Shown here: positions 8,728-18,114 of the stretch, in pieces | Layout: the number at the start of each line of letters is the position of its first letter | Position numbering within the stretch: position 1 is the stretch's first letter | Assembly (NCBI GenBank): GCA_022775085.1 | Contig: JALFJQ010000068.1 | Coordinates: 1 to 64,000, forward strand | Origin: Clostridiales bacterium | GTDB lineage: Bacteria > Bacillota > Clostridia > Oscillospirales > Oscillospiraceae | Length of the DNA: 64,000 bases | Reading direction: 5' to 3' | Position numbers and translations under genes: made by a program | Notes under the pieces: model-generated | Seen by the model: the letters and a program-made list of their open reading frames with translations, nothing else | What the model was told of the DNA's origin: nothing | Databases searched by the model: none

Positions 8728-8818
8728 CTTTCCCTCCGACGGTACTAACCGTATCAGGTTCACGGGTCAGAGCCGGCAGGCTCACTCTCAGCCGGATCCA
8801 TCCGGCCCCCCGAAGACG
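8728..8818 (-). promoter_or_regulatory. TPP (THI-box) riboswitch
   Basis: The minus strand carries the conserved thiamine pyrophosphate aptamer landmarks in order: CTGAGAGTG, TGACCCGTGAACCTGATAC, and GTACCGTCGGAGGGAAAGA. The P1/P2 arms are GC-rich around GGATCCGGC. It precedes the thiamine transporter gene thiT, so binding of TPP should reduce its expression. Confidence 0.95.
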
Positions 8819-8872
8819 TATTTGCTTTGCTGGCTTCATTATAACCGGATGGAGAAAAATGTCAAGGAAAAC

Positions 8873-10309
8873 TCACCCAATGTTCTTGTAATAGGTGGAG
8901 AAGGCTTCGATTTCCCGGCTGATCAGCGCGTCAGTCTGCTTATCGTATTTGCACTTGTAGCTCCGGGCGTAGACCGCCAGATCGTCCTCCCCGGAGGAGG
9001 TCTCCATCTTCACATAGTAATCCTTCTCATCGGTGCCCAGAAGCTTCATTTTTACATAGCCATCACTGACCTCCGCCCGGATCTTCACAGGGAAGCGGTA
9101 CTGGTTCCGGAACTGAAAATCCGTGGTCAGGTAGTTCACCGTGGCATCCAGTCCGGCAGGAACGTAGCTCACCGCCGCCCCGTGGCAGGCCCGGAACACC
9201 ACTTCCAGATCCGCCAGCAGCACGCAGTTATACAGGGTCGTGGAGCCTTGGCACACGCCGCCGCCCACCGAGTCCGTCAGACGGTTCCCGGAGTAGGCCG
9301 GGGCAGGCAGGTAGCCCCGCTCCGCTGTCCGCTCGCCCACCACAGCGTTGTAGGAGAAGGTCTCCCCCGGCTCCACGATGTACCCGTCCAGCGCCTGACA
9401 CAGCAGCCGCAGATTGTTGTTGCGGTTCTCGTTGGTGTTGTGCTTTGTCTCGTATTCGCCCAAAACATCCTGAAACAGGGCGTCCTCGCCAATCACATCC
9501 GGGGCGGTGTAAGTCAGCGGCAGGTCAACCGTCTGTCCGTATTCCGCCGCCGCAAGAGCCGCTTTCAGTGCCTCTAAATCCACAGACTGCCCATAGGTTC
9601 CGGGCTTCACGCCGCCGGTGGTCAAATCCGGAGAATCATTCACCGGTTCGATATACACTTCCTTGTACAGGCTTTCAGCGTCAGGCATCTGTGGAATCCG
9701 TTCCGGCTTCACTACGGAAGCGATGAGATCCCCATTCCGGGAAACCGGGTGGGAAAAGGAATCCAGAATCGCGTCCAGCACGCCGTCCACGTTCAGATGG
9801 GCCTCCGGCAGGCCCATCCCCACCACCAGCCTTTGGCCCGGAGCGGTTGGATCAAAGCGGTCGGTTGCCAGTTCCGGGGCGGTTCCCGTCAGATGCCACT
9901 CCGCCTCCCGGTAGGTCGTGTCATATTTTTCGGCATAGTTTTCCAGCTTCGTGCGGATAGCATCTTCATCGGCTTTCAGAAAGGGGCGCAGCTCCACATT
10001 GCAGCGGGTCTTCCGGGCAGCGCCCACCGCCGCACCCATATCAAATTTCACACCGCACTCCCGGGGTTCAAACTTCAGTTCTTCCTCCGGCAGAGACACC
10101 CGGATGGGTTGCGGATACAGCTGCTTCGCCGCAGACCAGGCTTTCCAATAGGGCAGACCAGAAAGATCCTGCCCATCCAGCGCGGCCCCCTCCGGCATAG
10201 GCAGGCTGAGGTACACAGCCACGCCAACCAGAGCCGCCAGCAGGCACACCGCGGTAATCACCAGCGTATGTTTCTGTCTCAATTTTCGCAAAATCAAATC
10301 AATCGGCAT
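8873..10309 (-). CDS. VanW-family membrane-anchored protein
   Basis: A 478-residue protein with one N-terminal membrane segment (about residues 16-36, TLVITAVCLLAALVGVAVYL) and the rest presumably outside. Residues about 60-300 contain two YoaR-like putative peptidoglycan-binding domains. The VanW domain follows at about 305-430, with PGETFSYNAVVGERTAERGY and GGGVCQGSTTLYN. VanW-family proteins are tied to the cell envelope, but the biochemical role is unknown. GGAGG precedes the ATG. The gene stands about 18 bp downstream of the next gene in the same direction, so they may be co-transcribed. Confidence 0.88.
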   Translation of the reverse strand: MPIDLILRKLRQKHTLVITAVCLLAALVGVAVYLSLPMPEGAALDGQDLSGLPYWKAWSAAKQLYPQPIRVSLPEEELKFEPRECGVKFDMGAAVGAARKTRCNVELRPFLKADEDAIRTKLENYAEKYDTTYREAEWHLTGTAPELATDRFDPTAPGQRLVVGMGLPEAHLNVDGVLDAILDSFSHPVSRNGDLIASVVKPERIPQMPDAESLYKEVYIEPVNDSPDLTTGGVKPGTYGQSVDLEALKAALAAAEYGQTVDLPLTYTAPDVIGEDALFQDVLGEYETKHNTNENRNNNLRLLCQALDGYIVEPGETFSYNAVVGERTAERGYLPAPAYSGNRLTDSVGGGVCQGSTTLYNCVLLADLEVVFRACHGAAVSYVPAGLDATVNYLTTDFQFRNQYRFPVKIRAEVSDGYVKMKLLGTDEKDYYVKMETSSGEDDLAVYARSYKCKYDKQTDALISREIEAFSTYYKNIG

Positions 10310-10327
10310 TGTTTTTCCTCCAAATTT

Positions 10328-11257
10328 TCAAAAAACGGCATACTCCGGGTGGCACTTGGCCTGACGGCGGACCCAATGGCTGTTCAAATTATGATAAGGC
10401 GCAGGGCCTTCCAGCTCACAGTCGTCGATGGTCATATCCGCCCGGATGGCGCTGTCGTAGATGGAACGGCCCAGAAAGGGAACCGGAATCCGGGCCGGGG
10501 CCGTGAGGAAGCAGGCGTGGTACTGCACCTCGGCGGCAAAGCTGGGGAAGGAAATGTCCGCGGTGTAGGCCGCGAGAATTGCCAGCTTTTCAAAGGGATT
10601 CAAGCTGTCGGCATCCCGGGTAAAGATGAACCGGTGGTCGCAGACAGTGTAACCAGCTGCGGCGTTGTTTTCTTCAATAAATGACCGCAGGCGTACATCT
10701 TTTTTCGCTTTTTGATAGGCGTCTGGCGTGGGAATTCTGCCATTTTCCGCCAACAAGGCGATTTTCCGCACATATTCCTCCGCAATGAGGTAGGCGCCCG
10801 CAGATTCGGTTTTCCCAAAATAGGCTTTCAGCGCCGGGTGATGGTGCTGCCCCCGCAGGGACACCACCCGGTTGATCTCCCGGTTCAGAGCCTGCCGGTT
10901 TTCAAAGGTCGGCGACTCCAGACATTTCATGAAAATCTCAGGCTGGAAGGCAATAAAACTCACCGTCACGCCGGGGGTGTCCCCATCGCCGATACGGCCT
11001 TCTTCCTTATCGTGTTCCTGCTCCCGGAGCTTCACCAGCGAGTGGATCCAGCCCCCGTCCTCGACGGCATAAAGATGCCAGTCGTCAAAAAACAGGCCGC
11101 ATTCCCGCTCTTCCCCCCGGTCGTTGGGAAAGGTGCGGATATTTTTATCAATCAGGATGTCCGCAACGGATTTCCGGGACATCCAAAAGCCGTCGCTGGT
11201 ATGGACGCTGGGCAGGCCCAGCTCCCGGAATCTGGGCGGCAGATTCGTATTGCTCAT
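10328..11257 (-). CDS. Conserved hypothetical protein
   Basis: A 309-residue soluble protein that I do not recognise. It has no signal peptide or membrane segment. It is rich in charged residues, with an HHHP patch near residue 138 and several Trp-containing blocks (GFWMSRKS, FFDDWHLYAVEDGGW). The ATG at 11257 has GGAGAG seven bases upstream; the longer frame to 11287 has no ribosome-binding site. It lies just upstream of the VanW-family gene in the same direction. No function is proposed. Confidence 0.75.
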   Translation of the reverse strand: MSNTNLPPRFRELGLPSVHTSDGFWMSRKSVADILIDKNIRTFPNDRGEERECGLFFDDWHLYAVEDGGWIHSLVKLREQEHDKEEGRIGDGDTPGVTVSFIAFQPEIFMKCLESPTFENRQALNREINRVVSLRGQHHHPALKAYFGKTESAGAYLIAEEYVRKIALLAENGRIPTPDAYQKAKKDVRLRSFIEENNAAAGYTVCDHRFIFTRDADSLNPFEKLAILAAYTADISFPSFAAEVQYHACFLTAPARIPVPFLGRSIYDSAIRADMTIDDCELEGPAPYHNLNSHWVRRQAKCHPEYAVF

Positions 11258-11278
11258 AAAATTCTCTCCGCTTTCTCT

Positions 11279-11400
11279 GAAATGCAAAATTCAAAATAAT
11301 AAATGCAGAATTGTGGTATTTCCTCCGGAAATATTTGAATTTTGATCTGTCCGCGTAAGCGGACTCCCTCATTTTGCATTTAGCATTCTTCATTCTGTAC
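11279..11400. repeat. AT-rich imperfect inverted repeat
   Basis: GAAATGCAAAATTCAAAATAA at the left is partly complementary to the right side (TCATTTTGCATTTAGCATTC), and a short GTCCGCGTAAGCGGAC palindrome lies between. It is non-coding and AT-rich against the GC-rich neighbours. The origin is unknown. Confidence 0.45.
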
Positions 11401-11461
11401 TTCACATACTTTCCCTCCTACCATATCCCTTTTCCCTTCAAATGTCAACAGCGTAAAAAGC

Positions 11462-11484
11462 GCCCCCGCGATATTCGCGGGGGC
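11462..11484 (-). terminator. Terminator of the hydrogenase operon
   Basis: A perfect GC-rich stem GCCCCCGCG / CGCGGGGGC with loop ATATT. On the minus strand it is followed by GCTTTTTAC. It lies 17 bp after the hydA stop. Confidence 0.88.
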
Positions 11485-11500
11485 CGCAGTGGATATGGTA

Positions 11501-13195
11501 TTATTCGTGGTGGCTGGTGTGCAGCAGCTCGTGGGTCTTATCCTTGAAGGGGCCGTTGTAGAACACATCCATCAGGGGATTCTCATGGGGCTTCTTGATG
11601 ACCATGTCGCTGTCGGCGTTGTACAGGCCCTGACGGCGGGTCGCCACACGGGTGGCCTTGGTGCCGTAGATGGGCTGACCGCCGCCCATGACGCAGCCGC
11701 CGGGGCAGGCCATGACCTCGATGAAGTGGTAGTTCTTCTCGCCGGACCTGACAGATTCCAGCACCTTCTTGGCGTTTGCCAGACCGGAGGCCACGCAGAT
11801 GTTGACGTTGATTCCCTTGTAGGGCACGGTGAATTCCCGGATGCCCTCCTTGCCGCGGACACCGCAGTCGGCGATCGCGTCCAGGGAGGGAGTGTCCTCG
11901 CCGCCGGACAGACGGCGCAGAACCGCCTCGGTCACGCCGCCGGTGGTGCCGAAGATCACGCCGCCGCCGGAACCCATGCCGAAGGGCATATCGCAGGCCT
12001 CGCTGGGCAGCGTCTCAAAGTTGACACCGTGGGCATCGATCATGCGGATCAGCTCGGTGGTGGTCAGCACCAGATCGGTGTCCTGCTCGCCGTAGGTGTG
12101 GTAGTCCGGGCGGCGGGCTTCCAGCTTCTTGGCTGTGCAGGGCATGATGGAGACCACCACGGTCTTTTTGCCCTTGGCGTTCTTCTCATCCCGGTAGTAT
12201 TCCTTCAGCACGGCGGAGAACATACCCTGAGGAGAACGGCAGGTGGACACATTGGGCTTAAACTCAGGGAATTCGTTCTCCACGAACTTGACCCAGGCAG
12301 GGCAGCAGGAGGTGAGCAGCGGCAAGGTGCCGCCGTTGGCGACCCGATCCAGGAACTCGGCGGACTCCTCCATAATAGTCAGGTCGGCGGAGTAGATGGT
12401 GTCGTAGACCTCGTCAAAACCCATGCGGTGCAGGGCCGCCACGATCTTGCCGATGGAGTTCTCGCCTTTGGGCAGGCCGAAGGCCTCGCTGACCGCCACG
12501 CGGACGGCGGGAGCGATCTGGGCAACCACCCGGACGTTGGGATTGCCCAGCGCCTGCCACACATCGGTCATGTTGTGGTGGATGGTCAGTGCGCCGGTGG
12601 GGCAGACCACCCGGCACTGGCCGCAGCCAACACAGTTGGTGTCGCCCATGAGGCGGTTAAAGGCGGGTGTGACGATGGCGTCGGTGCCCCGGTGGGCAAA
12701 GCCCAGCACGCCAATGCCCTGCAGCTCAGAGCAGGCCCGGACGCAGTTGCCGCACAGGATGCACTTGTTGGGGTCCCGGACGATGGAGGGAGAGGAGAAG
12801 TCCACAGGCTGCTCTTCCCGGTGGTTTTCAAACCGAACCTGATTGACGCCCAGCTGGTAGGCCAGCTTTTGCAGCTTACATTTGCCGTGCTTATCACAGG
12901 TGGTGCAGTCCCGGCAGTGGGCCGCCAGCAGCAGCTCCACGATCAGCTTGCGGTGCTTGCGCAGCCGCTCGGTGTGGGTATAGATGACCATGCCGTCTCT
13001 CGGCTCCTCAGAGCAGGAGGCAAAGCAGCGGCCCCGGTCGTCCTCCACCGTACACAGACGGCAGGCGCCGAACACGGAAAGCTCCGGCTGGTAGCACAGG
13101 GTGGGGACCTCGATACCCGCGTTGCGGATGATGGTCAGGACGTTTTTCTCATTGGTAAATTCGTATTTTTTACCGTTAATCGTGATAGTTCCCAT
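11501..13195 (-). CDS. hydA: [FeFe] hydrogenase, catalytic subunit
   Basis: Catalyses reversible H2 formation; with the next two genes it forms a trimeric, probably electron-bifurcating enzyme using ferredoxin and NAD(P)H. Domains: N-terminal 2Fe-2S (CYQPELSVFGACRLC), a His-Cys [4Fe-4S] region (HCRDCTTCDKHGKC), two 4Fe-4S clusters (CILCGNCVRAC and CVGCGQCRVVC), then the H-cluster domain. H-cluster motifs: L1 TSCCPAW, L2 MPCTAKKLE, L3 EVMACPGGCVMGGG, and a C-terminal small subunit. The 564-residue length fits. The gene order NuoE-like, NuoF-like, HydA supports the assignment. Confidence 0.96.
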   Translation of the reverse strand: MGTITINGKKYEFTNEKNVLTIIRNAGIEVPTLCYQPELSVFGACRLCTVEDDRGRCFASCSEEPRDGMVIYTHTERLRKHRKLIVELLLAAHCRDCTTCDKHGKCKLQKLAYQLGVNQVRFENHREEQPVDFSSPSIVRDPNKCILCGNCVRACSELQGIGVLGFAHRGTDAIVTPAFNRLMGDTNCVGCGQCRVVCPTGALTIHHNMTDVWQALGNPNVRVVAQIAPAVRVAVSEAFGLPKGENSIGKIVAALHRMGFDEVYDTIYSADLTIMEESAEFLDRVANGGTLPLLTSCCPAWVKFVENEFPEFKPNVSTCRSPQGMFSAVLKEYYRDEKNAKGKKTVVVSIMPCTAKKLEARRPDYHTYGEQDTDLVLTTTELIRMIDAHGVNFETLPSEACDMPFGMGSGGGVIFGTTGGVTEAVLRRLSGGEDTPSLDAIADCGVRGKEGIREFTVPYKGINVNICVASGLANAKKVLESVRSGEKNYHFIEVMACPGGCVMGGGQPIYGTKATRVATRRQGLYNADSDMVIKKPHENPLMDVFYNGPFKDKTHELLHTSHHE

Positions 13196-13207
13196 GATTT
13201 CCCCTCC

Positions 13208-15097
13208 TTATGCTTCCACATAGATGGCATCGAAGGCGCAGTTCTCCTTACAGGCGCCGCACTTGATGCACTTGTCGGAATCGATGGTGTAGGGCTTCTT
13301 GACCACGCCGGAGATGGCGTTGACGGGGCAGTTCCGGGCACACTTGGAGCAGCCCTTGCAGAACGCGGGATTGATGACGTACCGGCGCAGAGCGGTGCAC
13401 TGCTTGGCCCGGCACTTCTTGTCCACGATGTGCTCGATGTACTCGTCCCGGAAGGTGGCAAGGGTAGACAGGACAGGCAGCGGGGCGGACTTGCCCAGGC
13501 CGCACAGAGCCATGGTCTGGATCATCTTCGCCAGCTCCTCCAGCGTATCCAGATCCTCCAGCTTGCCCTGACCGTTGACGATGCGCTCCAGAATCTCCAG
13601 CATCCGCTTGGTGCCCTCCCGGCAGGGGGTGCACTTGCCGCAGGATTCCCGCTGGGTGAAGCTCATGAAGAACCGGGCGACCTCCACCATACAGGTGTCC
13701 TGACCCATGACCACCATGCCGCCGGAGCCGATGATGGCGTTGTACTTCTTGACGGAGTCGAAGTCCAGAGGCACGTCCAGATGGGCCTCCGTCAGGCAGC
13801 CGCCGGAGGGGCCGCCGATCTGCACGGCCTTGAAATCCGCACCGTTTTTCAGGCCGCCGCCGATGTCGAAGATGATCTGCCGCAGGGTGGAACCCATGGG
13901 CACTTCAATGAGGCCGGTGTTCTCAATGGCACCGGTGAGGGAGAAGGTCTTGCAGCCGGGGCTGCCGGGGGTGCCGATGGACTTAAACCAATCCGCACCC
14001 TGCAAGATGATCTTGGGCACGTTGGCGTAGGTCTCCACGTTGTTCAGAACCGTGGGTTTTTCCCACAAGCCCTTTTCCACGGTTCTGGGGGGCTTGGTTC
14101 TGGGCATACCCCGGTTGCCCTCGATGGAGGCGGTCAGGGCGGAACCCTCGCCGCAGACGAAAGCGCCCGCGCCCTTGTTGATGTGCATATGGAAGTTAAA
14201 GTCGCTGCCGAGAATATTGTCACCCAGCAGGCCCCGCTCCTCCAGCTGAGCGATGGCGTTCTTCAGCCGTGCCACGGACATGGGGTACTCGGCACGGACA
14301 TAGATGTAGCCGTTTTCCGCACGGACGGCGTAGCCCGCGATCATCATGCCTTCAATCAGCTTGAAGGGGTCGCCTTCCATGACAGAGCCGTCCATGAATG
14401 CGCCGGGATCGCCCTCGTCACCGTTGCAGACCACGTAGCGCTCGGTCTCCTTCTGCCGGGCAACCTGCTTCCACTTCTTGCCGGTGGGGAAGCCGCCGCC
14501 GCCCCGGCCCCGAAGGCCGGACTTGTCCACCTCGTCAATGACCTGATCCCGGGTCAACTCAAACATGGCCTTCTTCAGCGCCGCAAAGCCGCCGGCAGCC
14601 AGGTACTCGTCCAGAGACTCGGCGTCGAACTTGCCGCAGTTTTCCAGAACGATTCTCGTCTGCTTGGCGATGAAGGGAATTTCGTCTGGCTGGACGTAGG
14701 CCTGCTCGCCCTTCTTGTAGAGCAGCCGCTCAATGATCTCGTCACCAAGGACGCTCTTTTCCAGAATTTCCTTGCAGTCGTCGGGCTGAACCTTTACGTA
14801 CTGGATGACCTTGTCACCCTTCTGGATGCGCACCAGGGGGCCCAGCTCGCAGAAGCCCTGACAGCCGGTCTTTTTGACGCCCACGGACTTTTCGTCGTGA
14901 TGGCCGCCGCAGGGGGAGAACACCAGCTCCACACCATCGGTCTGCTTGACGAGATCGGAGAAAATTTCATGAATTTTGTTGGAGCCGGTGGCGATACAGC
15001 CGGTGCCGGAGCAGACCAGAATCCGGCAATCATACTGCTTGATCTCCTCGCAGGCAGTTTTCTGGGCCTGGGCCAGTTCTTCAACAGTCTTAATCAT
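13208..15097 (-). CDS. hydB: Hydrogenase NuoF-like flavoprotein subunit
   Basis: The NAD(P)H-oxidising subunit of the HydABC complex. The 629 residues hold, in order: a thioredoxin-like 2Fe-2S domain (CSGTGC near 29, CQGFCEL near 80); the NuoF core with GRGGGGFPTGKKW (FMN/NADH loop, about 196) and GNRGMPRTKPP; the NuoF 4Fe-4S motif ESCGKCTPCREG (about 480); and a C-terminal pair of ferredoxin clusters (CKGCSKCARNCP, CIKCGACKENC). The start overlaps the hydC stop by one base (TAATG), indicating translational coupling. Confidence 0.95.
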   Translation of the reverse strand: MIKTVEELAQAQKTACEEIKQYDCRILVCSGTGCIATGSNKIHEIFSDLVKQTDGVELVFSPCGGHHDEKSVGVKKTGCQGFCELGPLVRIQKGDKVIQYVKVQPDDCKEILEKSVLGDEIIERLLYKKGEQAYVQPDEIPFIAKQTRIVLENCGKFDAESLDEYLAAGGFAALKKAMFELTRDQVIDEVDKSGLRGRGGGGFPTGKKWKQVARQKETERYVVCNGDEGDPGAFMDGSVMEGDPFKLIEGMMIAGYAVRAENGYIYVRAEYPMSVARLKNAIAQLEERGLLGDNILGSDFNFHMHINKGAGAFVCGEGSALTASIEGNRGMPRTKPPRTVEKGLWEKPTVLNNVETYANVPKIILQGADWFKSIGTPGSPGCKTFSLTGAIENTGLIEVPMGSTLRQIIFDIGGGLKNGADFKAVQIGGPSGGCLTEAHLDVPLDFDSVKKYNAIIGSGGMVVMGQDTCMVEVARFFMSFTQRESCGKCTPCREGTKRMLEILERIVNGQGKLEDLDTLEELAKMIQTMALCGLGKSAPLPVLSTLATFRDEYIEHIVDKKCRAKQCTALRRYVINPAFCKGCSKCARNCPVNAISGVVKKPYTIDSDKCIKCGACKENCAFDAIYVEA

Positions 15098-15573
15098 TAG
15101 CCTTTCCCCCTCAATTCCTCGATGAGCGCCAATGCCTTCTCCGGGGTCATAGACGGATGCACCTGGTCATTGACCATCATGGTCGGGGCCAGACCGCAGG
15201 CGCCGAGACACGATACCGTTTCAACCGTGAAGAGCATATCGTCGGTGGTGTGCTTTTTCTTGCTGAGTCCCAGTTCCTTCCACAGGGCCTCCAGCACCGG
15301 GGTGGAGTGACGAACATGGCAGGCGGTTCCGTCGCAGACCTTGATAACGTACTTGCCCTTTGCTTCAAAGGAGAAGTTCTCATAGAAGGTGGCCACGGAG
15401 TAGGCCTTCGCCTCGGTGATCCCGATCTGCTTAGCGACATAGCTTAATAGTTCCGCGGGCAGGTAGCGGTATTCCGCCTGAATGTCCTGCATAATGGGGA
15501 TCAGGGAGCGGGCATCCCGCACGTAACGGGAAATGATCTCGTCCGTTTTGCGGTAGTAGGATGCGTCCAGCAT
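15097..15573 (-). CDS. hydC: Hydrogenase NuoE-like subunit
   Basis: A 158-residue 2Fe-2S protein with a thioredoxin fold. The ligands are the first Cys pair in CDGTACHVR (near 79-84) and the second in CLGACGLAP (near 120-124). It transfers electrons between the flavoprotein HydB and the hydrogenase. It is the first gene of the operon, with AGGAGG before the ATG. The whole set resembles the HydABC and HndACD arrangement of anaerobic Firmicutes. Confidence 0.94.
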   Translation of the reverse strand: MLDASYYRKTDEIISRYVRDARSLIPIMQDIQAEYRYLPAELLSYVAKQIGITEAKAYSVATFYENFSFEAKGKYVIKVCDGTACHVRHSTPVLEALWKELGLSKKKHTTDDMLFTVETVSCLGACGLAPTMMVNDQVHPSMTPEKALALIEELRGKG

Positions 15574-15719
15574 AGTTTTGTTTACCTCCTTATACTTATC
15601 CCGATGATAAGTGCTTTTCGGTTTCCTAGTCTATTATAGCAAAGGAAGGGACAAGTTTCCATGAATGTATCTTCCAGATTTTGACGGCAAAGTTTGTACA
15701 ATTTTCATAGAAAACAAAG

Positions 15720-15747
15720 AAAAGAACCGCATAAATGCGGTTCTTTT
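15720..15747 (-). terminator. Terminator after the VWA gene
   Basis: A perfect 12 bp stem AAAAGAACCGCA / TGCGGTTCTTTT with loop TAAA. It is flanked by A and T runs and works in either direction. It lies about 80 bp after the VWA-protein stop and upstream of hydC. Confidence 0.9.
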
Positions 15748-15828
15748 GCTACAAAAATATCGAAAGTTTATCAGAGGCTGACATTCCGCTATGCTGCTTT
15801 TCACTCTTGGGGAATCAGGCTCCAATTT

Positions 15829-17106
15829 TCAGCTCAGCGTCAGTCTCCGGCAGGCGGCCGCCAGCTCCCGCAGGGTTCCGCAGGATACCATAGGGCACAC
15901 CGCCGCCACGGTCTGGACGCTTCTGAGGTACTGCCAGTTATGCTCCGGAATGGGGTTCAGGAACAGCACCCGTCCGGCCTGCCGTTTAGCCTCCGTCAGC
16001 GCCGCCAGGGCCCGGGGCTGGTCGATGGTCTTGGTGTCCGACAAAATCAGCAGGGTAGTCGCAGAATTCAGCACCGCCGGTTTTTGCAGACAGAGGTATT
16101 CCAGCGCTGTGCCCAGATCGGTGCCCTTGCCGTAGATGCCAGAGTCCCGGACGAAGGCGCGGAACTGGTCCATATTTTGCAGCTGGAAAGCGTCGGCTTC
16201 GGTGATGGTTTCGGAAAACAGAAAGGTGCGGGAATTGTCGGAGACCTGATTCAGGCTCTGAATGAACCGCAGAGCAAACTCCGAAAACTGCACCATGGAG
16301 CCGGACACATCGCACAAAAGCACCAGATGCTTCCGGTGTGCCCGCTTTTTCTTATAGCGCAGGTGGTAAAAGCTGCCGCCGGTCTCCAATCCCTTGCGGA
16401 TGGTTTTGCGGAAGTCCAGCTTGCCCGTGCGGCCCCCGGCCCGGCGGCGGGCGGACAATTCGCCGTTGATCTGACGGGCCACGCTCTGGATCAGCTCGAT
16501 GGCCTTGGGAATTTCCGTATCCTTAAAATCAGAAATATCCCGGTAGAGAATGCCGATTTCCGGGTCCAGCTCCTGAGCGCCCAGCCCCGCGTTTTCCATG
16601 AGCATTTGCTGCTCCATCAGGGTCTTGGCGAAGACGGAGTGGATGAACTCGCTGTAAAGCTGAGGGTTGCGCTCGGCGGTGCCACGATACTTTTCCATAA
16701 AACTGCGCAGCCGCTCCCGGGTTTCCTCGGGCATGGCGGCATAGGTCTCCCGCTGCTGCTCGTTTAAGTCCATGGGCTTGCCGTTTAATTGGAGTTCTTC
16801 CTCCGCTTCCTGGCGGTGCCGCTGAAGTTCCTTCTCCCGCTCCATCTGTTCTTTTGCCTGACGGCGCATAGCCTCCTCGGAGATAAAGAAGCCATCGAAA
16901 GCCCGGTCGAAGGTGATCTGCTCCTCCCGGGACTTTGCGTAGACCGTGCGCAAAGCGGTTTTCACCCGCTACCGGTCATCAAGGCCCAGCGCAATCAGCA
17001 GACGGCTGGCATCCTCCGTTTCTTTCGGGCTGACGGTCAGGCCCTCCATGCGCAGGATTCGGGAAAAAGCGGAGAGTTTTTCGAGATACACCTCCGGCTC
17101 AGCCAT
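15829..17106 (-). pseudogene. VWA (CoxE-like) protein gene with an in-frame TAG
   Basis: The frame starting at 17106 (MAEPEVYLEKLSAFSRIL) reads 45 codons to LGLDDR and then meets TAG at 16974-16972. The same frame continues CGG GTG AAA into a 378-codon VWA domain protein with DVSGSMVQFSEFA (MIDAS DxSxS), KGTDLGTALEYL and ILSDTKTIDQPRAL. A GTG two codons after the stop (16965) could allow re-initiation, but no good ribosome site is seen. Such proteins pair with MoxR ATPases, as here: its ATG overlaps the MoxR stop by 8 bp. The likely ancestral codon is GAG. It could be a recent nonsense mutation, a sequencing error or a split gene. Confidence 0.8.
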
Positions 17107-17995
17107 GGTGGTGTCCTCCGCAGCTGCCGCCGCAAGAGCAGGTGTGGGGCTGTTCCTCCTCCAAGTCCATGGCATCCAGATCCTCGTTGTTCTTGAGGAC
17201 AAAGCCCGCGGTCTGCCGCAGGGCGTCGGGGGTCAGCTCCCGGATACCCAGGGCATCCAGCGCCGCCGCCCAGTCCAAAGTCTCGGCAATGGAGGGCTTC
17301 TTCAAAATCACATCATTGGCCCGCAGCTTCTGCACCGCCAGGGCCACCTGGGCGCAGAGCCGGTCATCCACATGGGGAAGCTTTGCCCGCAAAATCGCCA
17401 ACTCCTTCTCCATGTCGGGATACTCAATGTAGAGGTAGGCGCAGCGGCGGCGCAGAGCCTCGCTCAGGGGTCGGGCACGGTTGGAGGTCAGCACCACGAA
17501 GGGAATGGACTTGGCCTTGATTGTGCCAATCTCGGGAATCGTCACCTGCATCTCCGACAGCAGTTCCAGCAGAAAGGCCTCGAATTCCTCATCCGCCTTG
17601 TCGATTTCGTCAATCAGCAGCACCACCGGCTTTTCCGAGCGGATGGACTGCAAAAGGGGCCGTTCCAGCAGGTATTCGTCGCTGAACAGAGATTTTGTCA
17701 AACTGTCTTTGTCCTGAGTATTCATATTCACCTGAATACTCAGCAGCTGCTTCTGATAGTTCCACTCGTAGAGGGCCTTGCTCTCGTCCAGCCCCTCGTA
17801 GCATTGCAGCCGCACCAGATCCCGGCCCAGAGCAGAGGCCATGACCTTGGCTACCTCCGTCTTACCGACACCCGCCGCACCCTCGATGAGCAGGGGCCGT
17901 CCCAATTGCAGGGCAACGTACAGCACCGTGGCAAGGGTCTCGTCATAAATATAATGGGCTTCATCCATTTTCTGTTTCAGTTCTTCATAGGTCAT
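17099..17995 (-). CDS. MoxR-family AAA+ ATPase
   Basis: A 298-residue AAA+ protein with Walker A GAAGVGKTEVAKV (about 40-52), Walker B VVLLIDEIDKAD, sensor 1 VVLTSNRARPLS and arginine-finger region RRRCAYLYIEYP. MoxR ATPases act as chaperones that insert cofactors or remodel protein complexes together with VWA proteins. The C-terminus is unusual: HTCSCGGSCGGHHHG, three cysteines and a histidine cluster, possibly metal binding. The start is ATG at 17995 with AGGAGG upstream; a longer frame to 18058 lacks a ribosome site. It overlaps the VWA gene. Confidence 0.9.
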   Translation of the reverse strand: MTYEELKQKMDEAHYIYDETLATVLYVALQLGRPLLIEGAAGVGKTEVAKVMASALGRDLVRLQCYEGLDESKALYEWNYQKQLLSIQVNMNTQDKDSLTKSLFSDEYLLERPLLQSIRSEKPVVLLIDEIDKADEEFEAFLLELLSEMQVTIPEIGTIKAKSIPFVVLTSNRARPLSEALRRRCAYLYIEYPDMEKELAILRAKLPHVDDRLCAQVALAVQKLRANDVILKKPSIAETLDWAAALDALGIRELTPDALRQTAGFVLKNNEDLDAMDLEEEQPHTCSCGGSCGGHHHG

Positions 17996-18074
17996 ACTAC
18001 TGCCTCCTTTTTTGTCAGTATACCATATTTCCGCCCTTTTCGAAAGTAACAAAATCACGAAACCAAAAAGGGAA

Positions 18075-18097
18075 AGGGCGGGTCAATGACCCGCCCT
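18075..18097 (-). terminator. Terminator of the LRR gene
   Basis: AGGGCGGGTCA / TGACCCGCCCT with a one-base centre, about 20 bp after the LRR-protein stop. On the minus strand it is followed by TTTCCCTTTTT. Confidence 0.75.
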
Positions 18098-18114
18098 CAA
18101 GAGATTGAAAGCGC

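Noticed and set aside
11489-15100. 1203-codon plus-strand frame opposite the hydrogenase genes
   Set aside because: It is the mirror of three well-supported GC-rich minus-strand genes with conserved cluster motifs. The long frame is a codon-bias shadow.
16972-16974. Pyrrolysine-type readthrough of TAG, suggested by the methyltransferase cluster
   Set aside because: TAG ends genuine genes here (for example LysR at 63482). There are no pyl genes, and the methyltransferase belongs to the UroD family, not the amber-containing MttB, MtbB or MtmB families.
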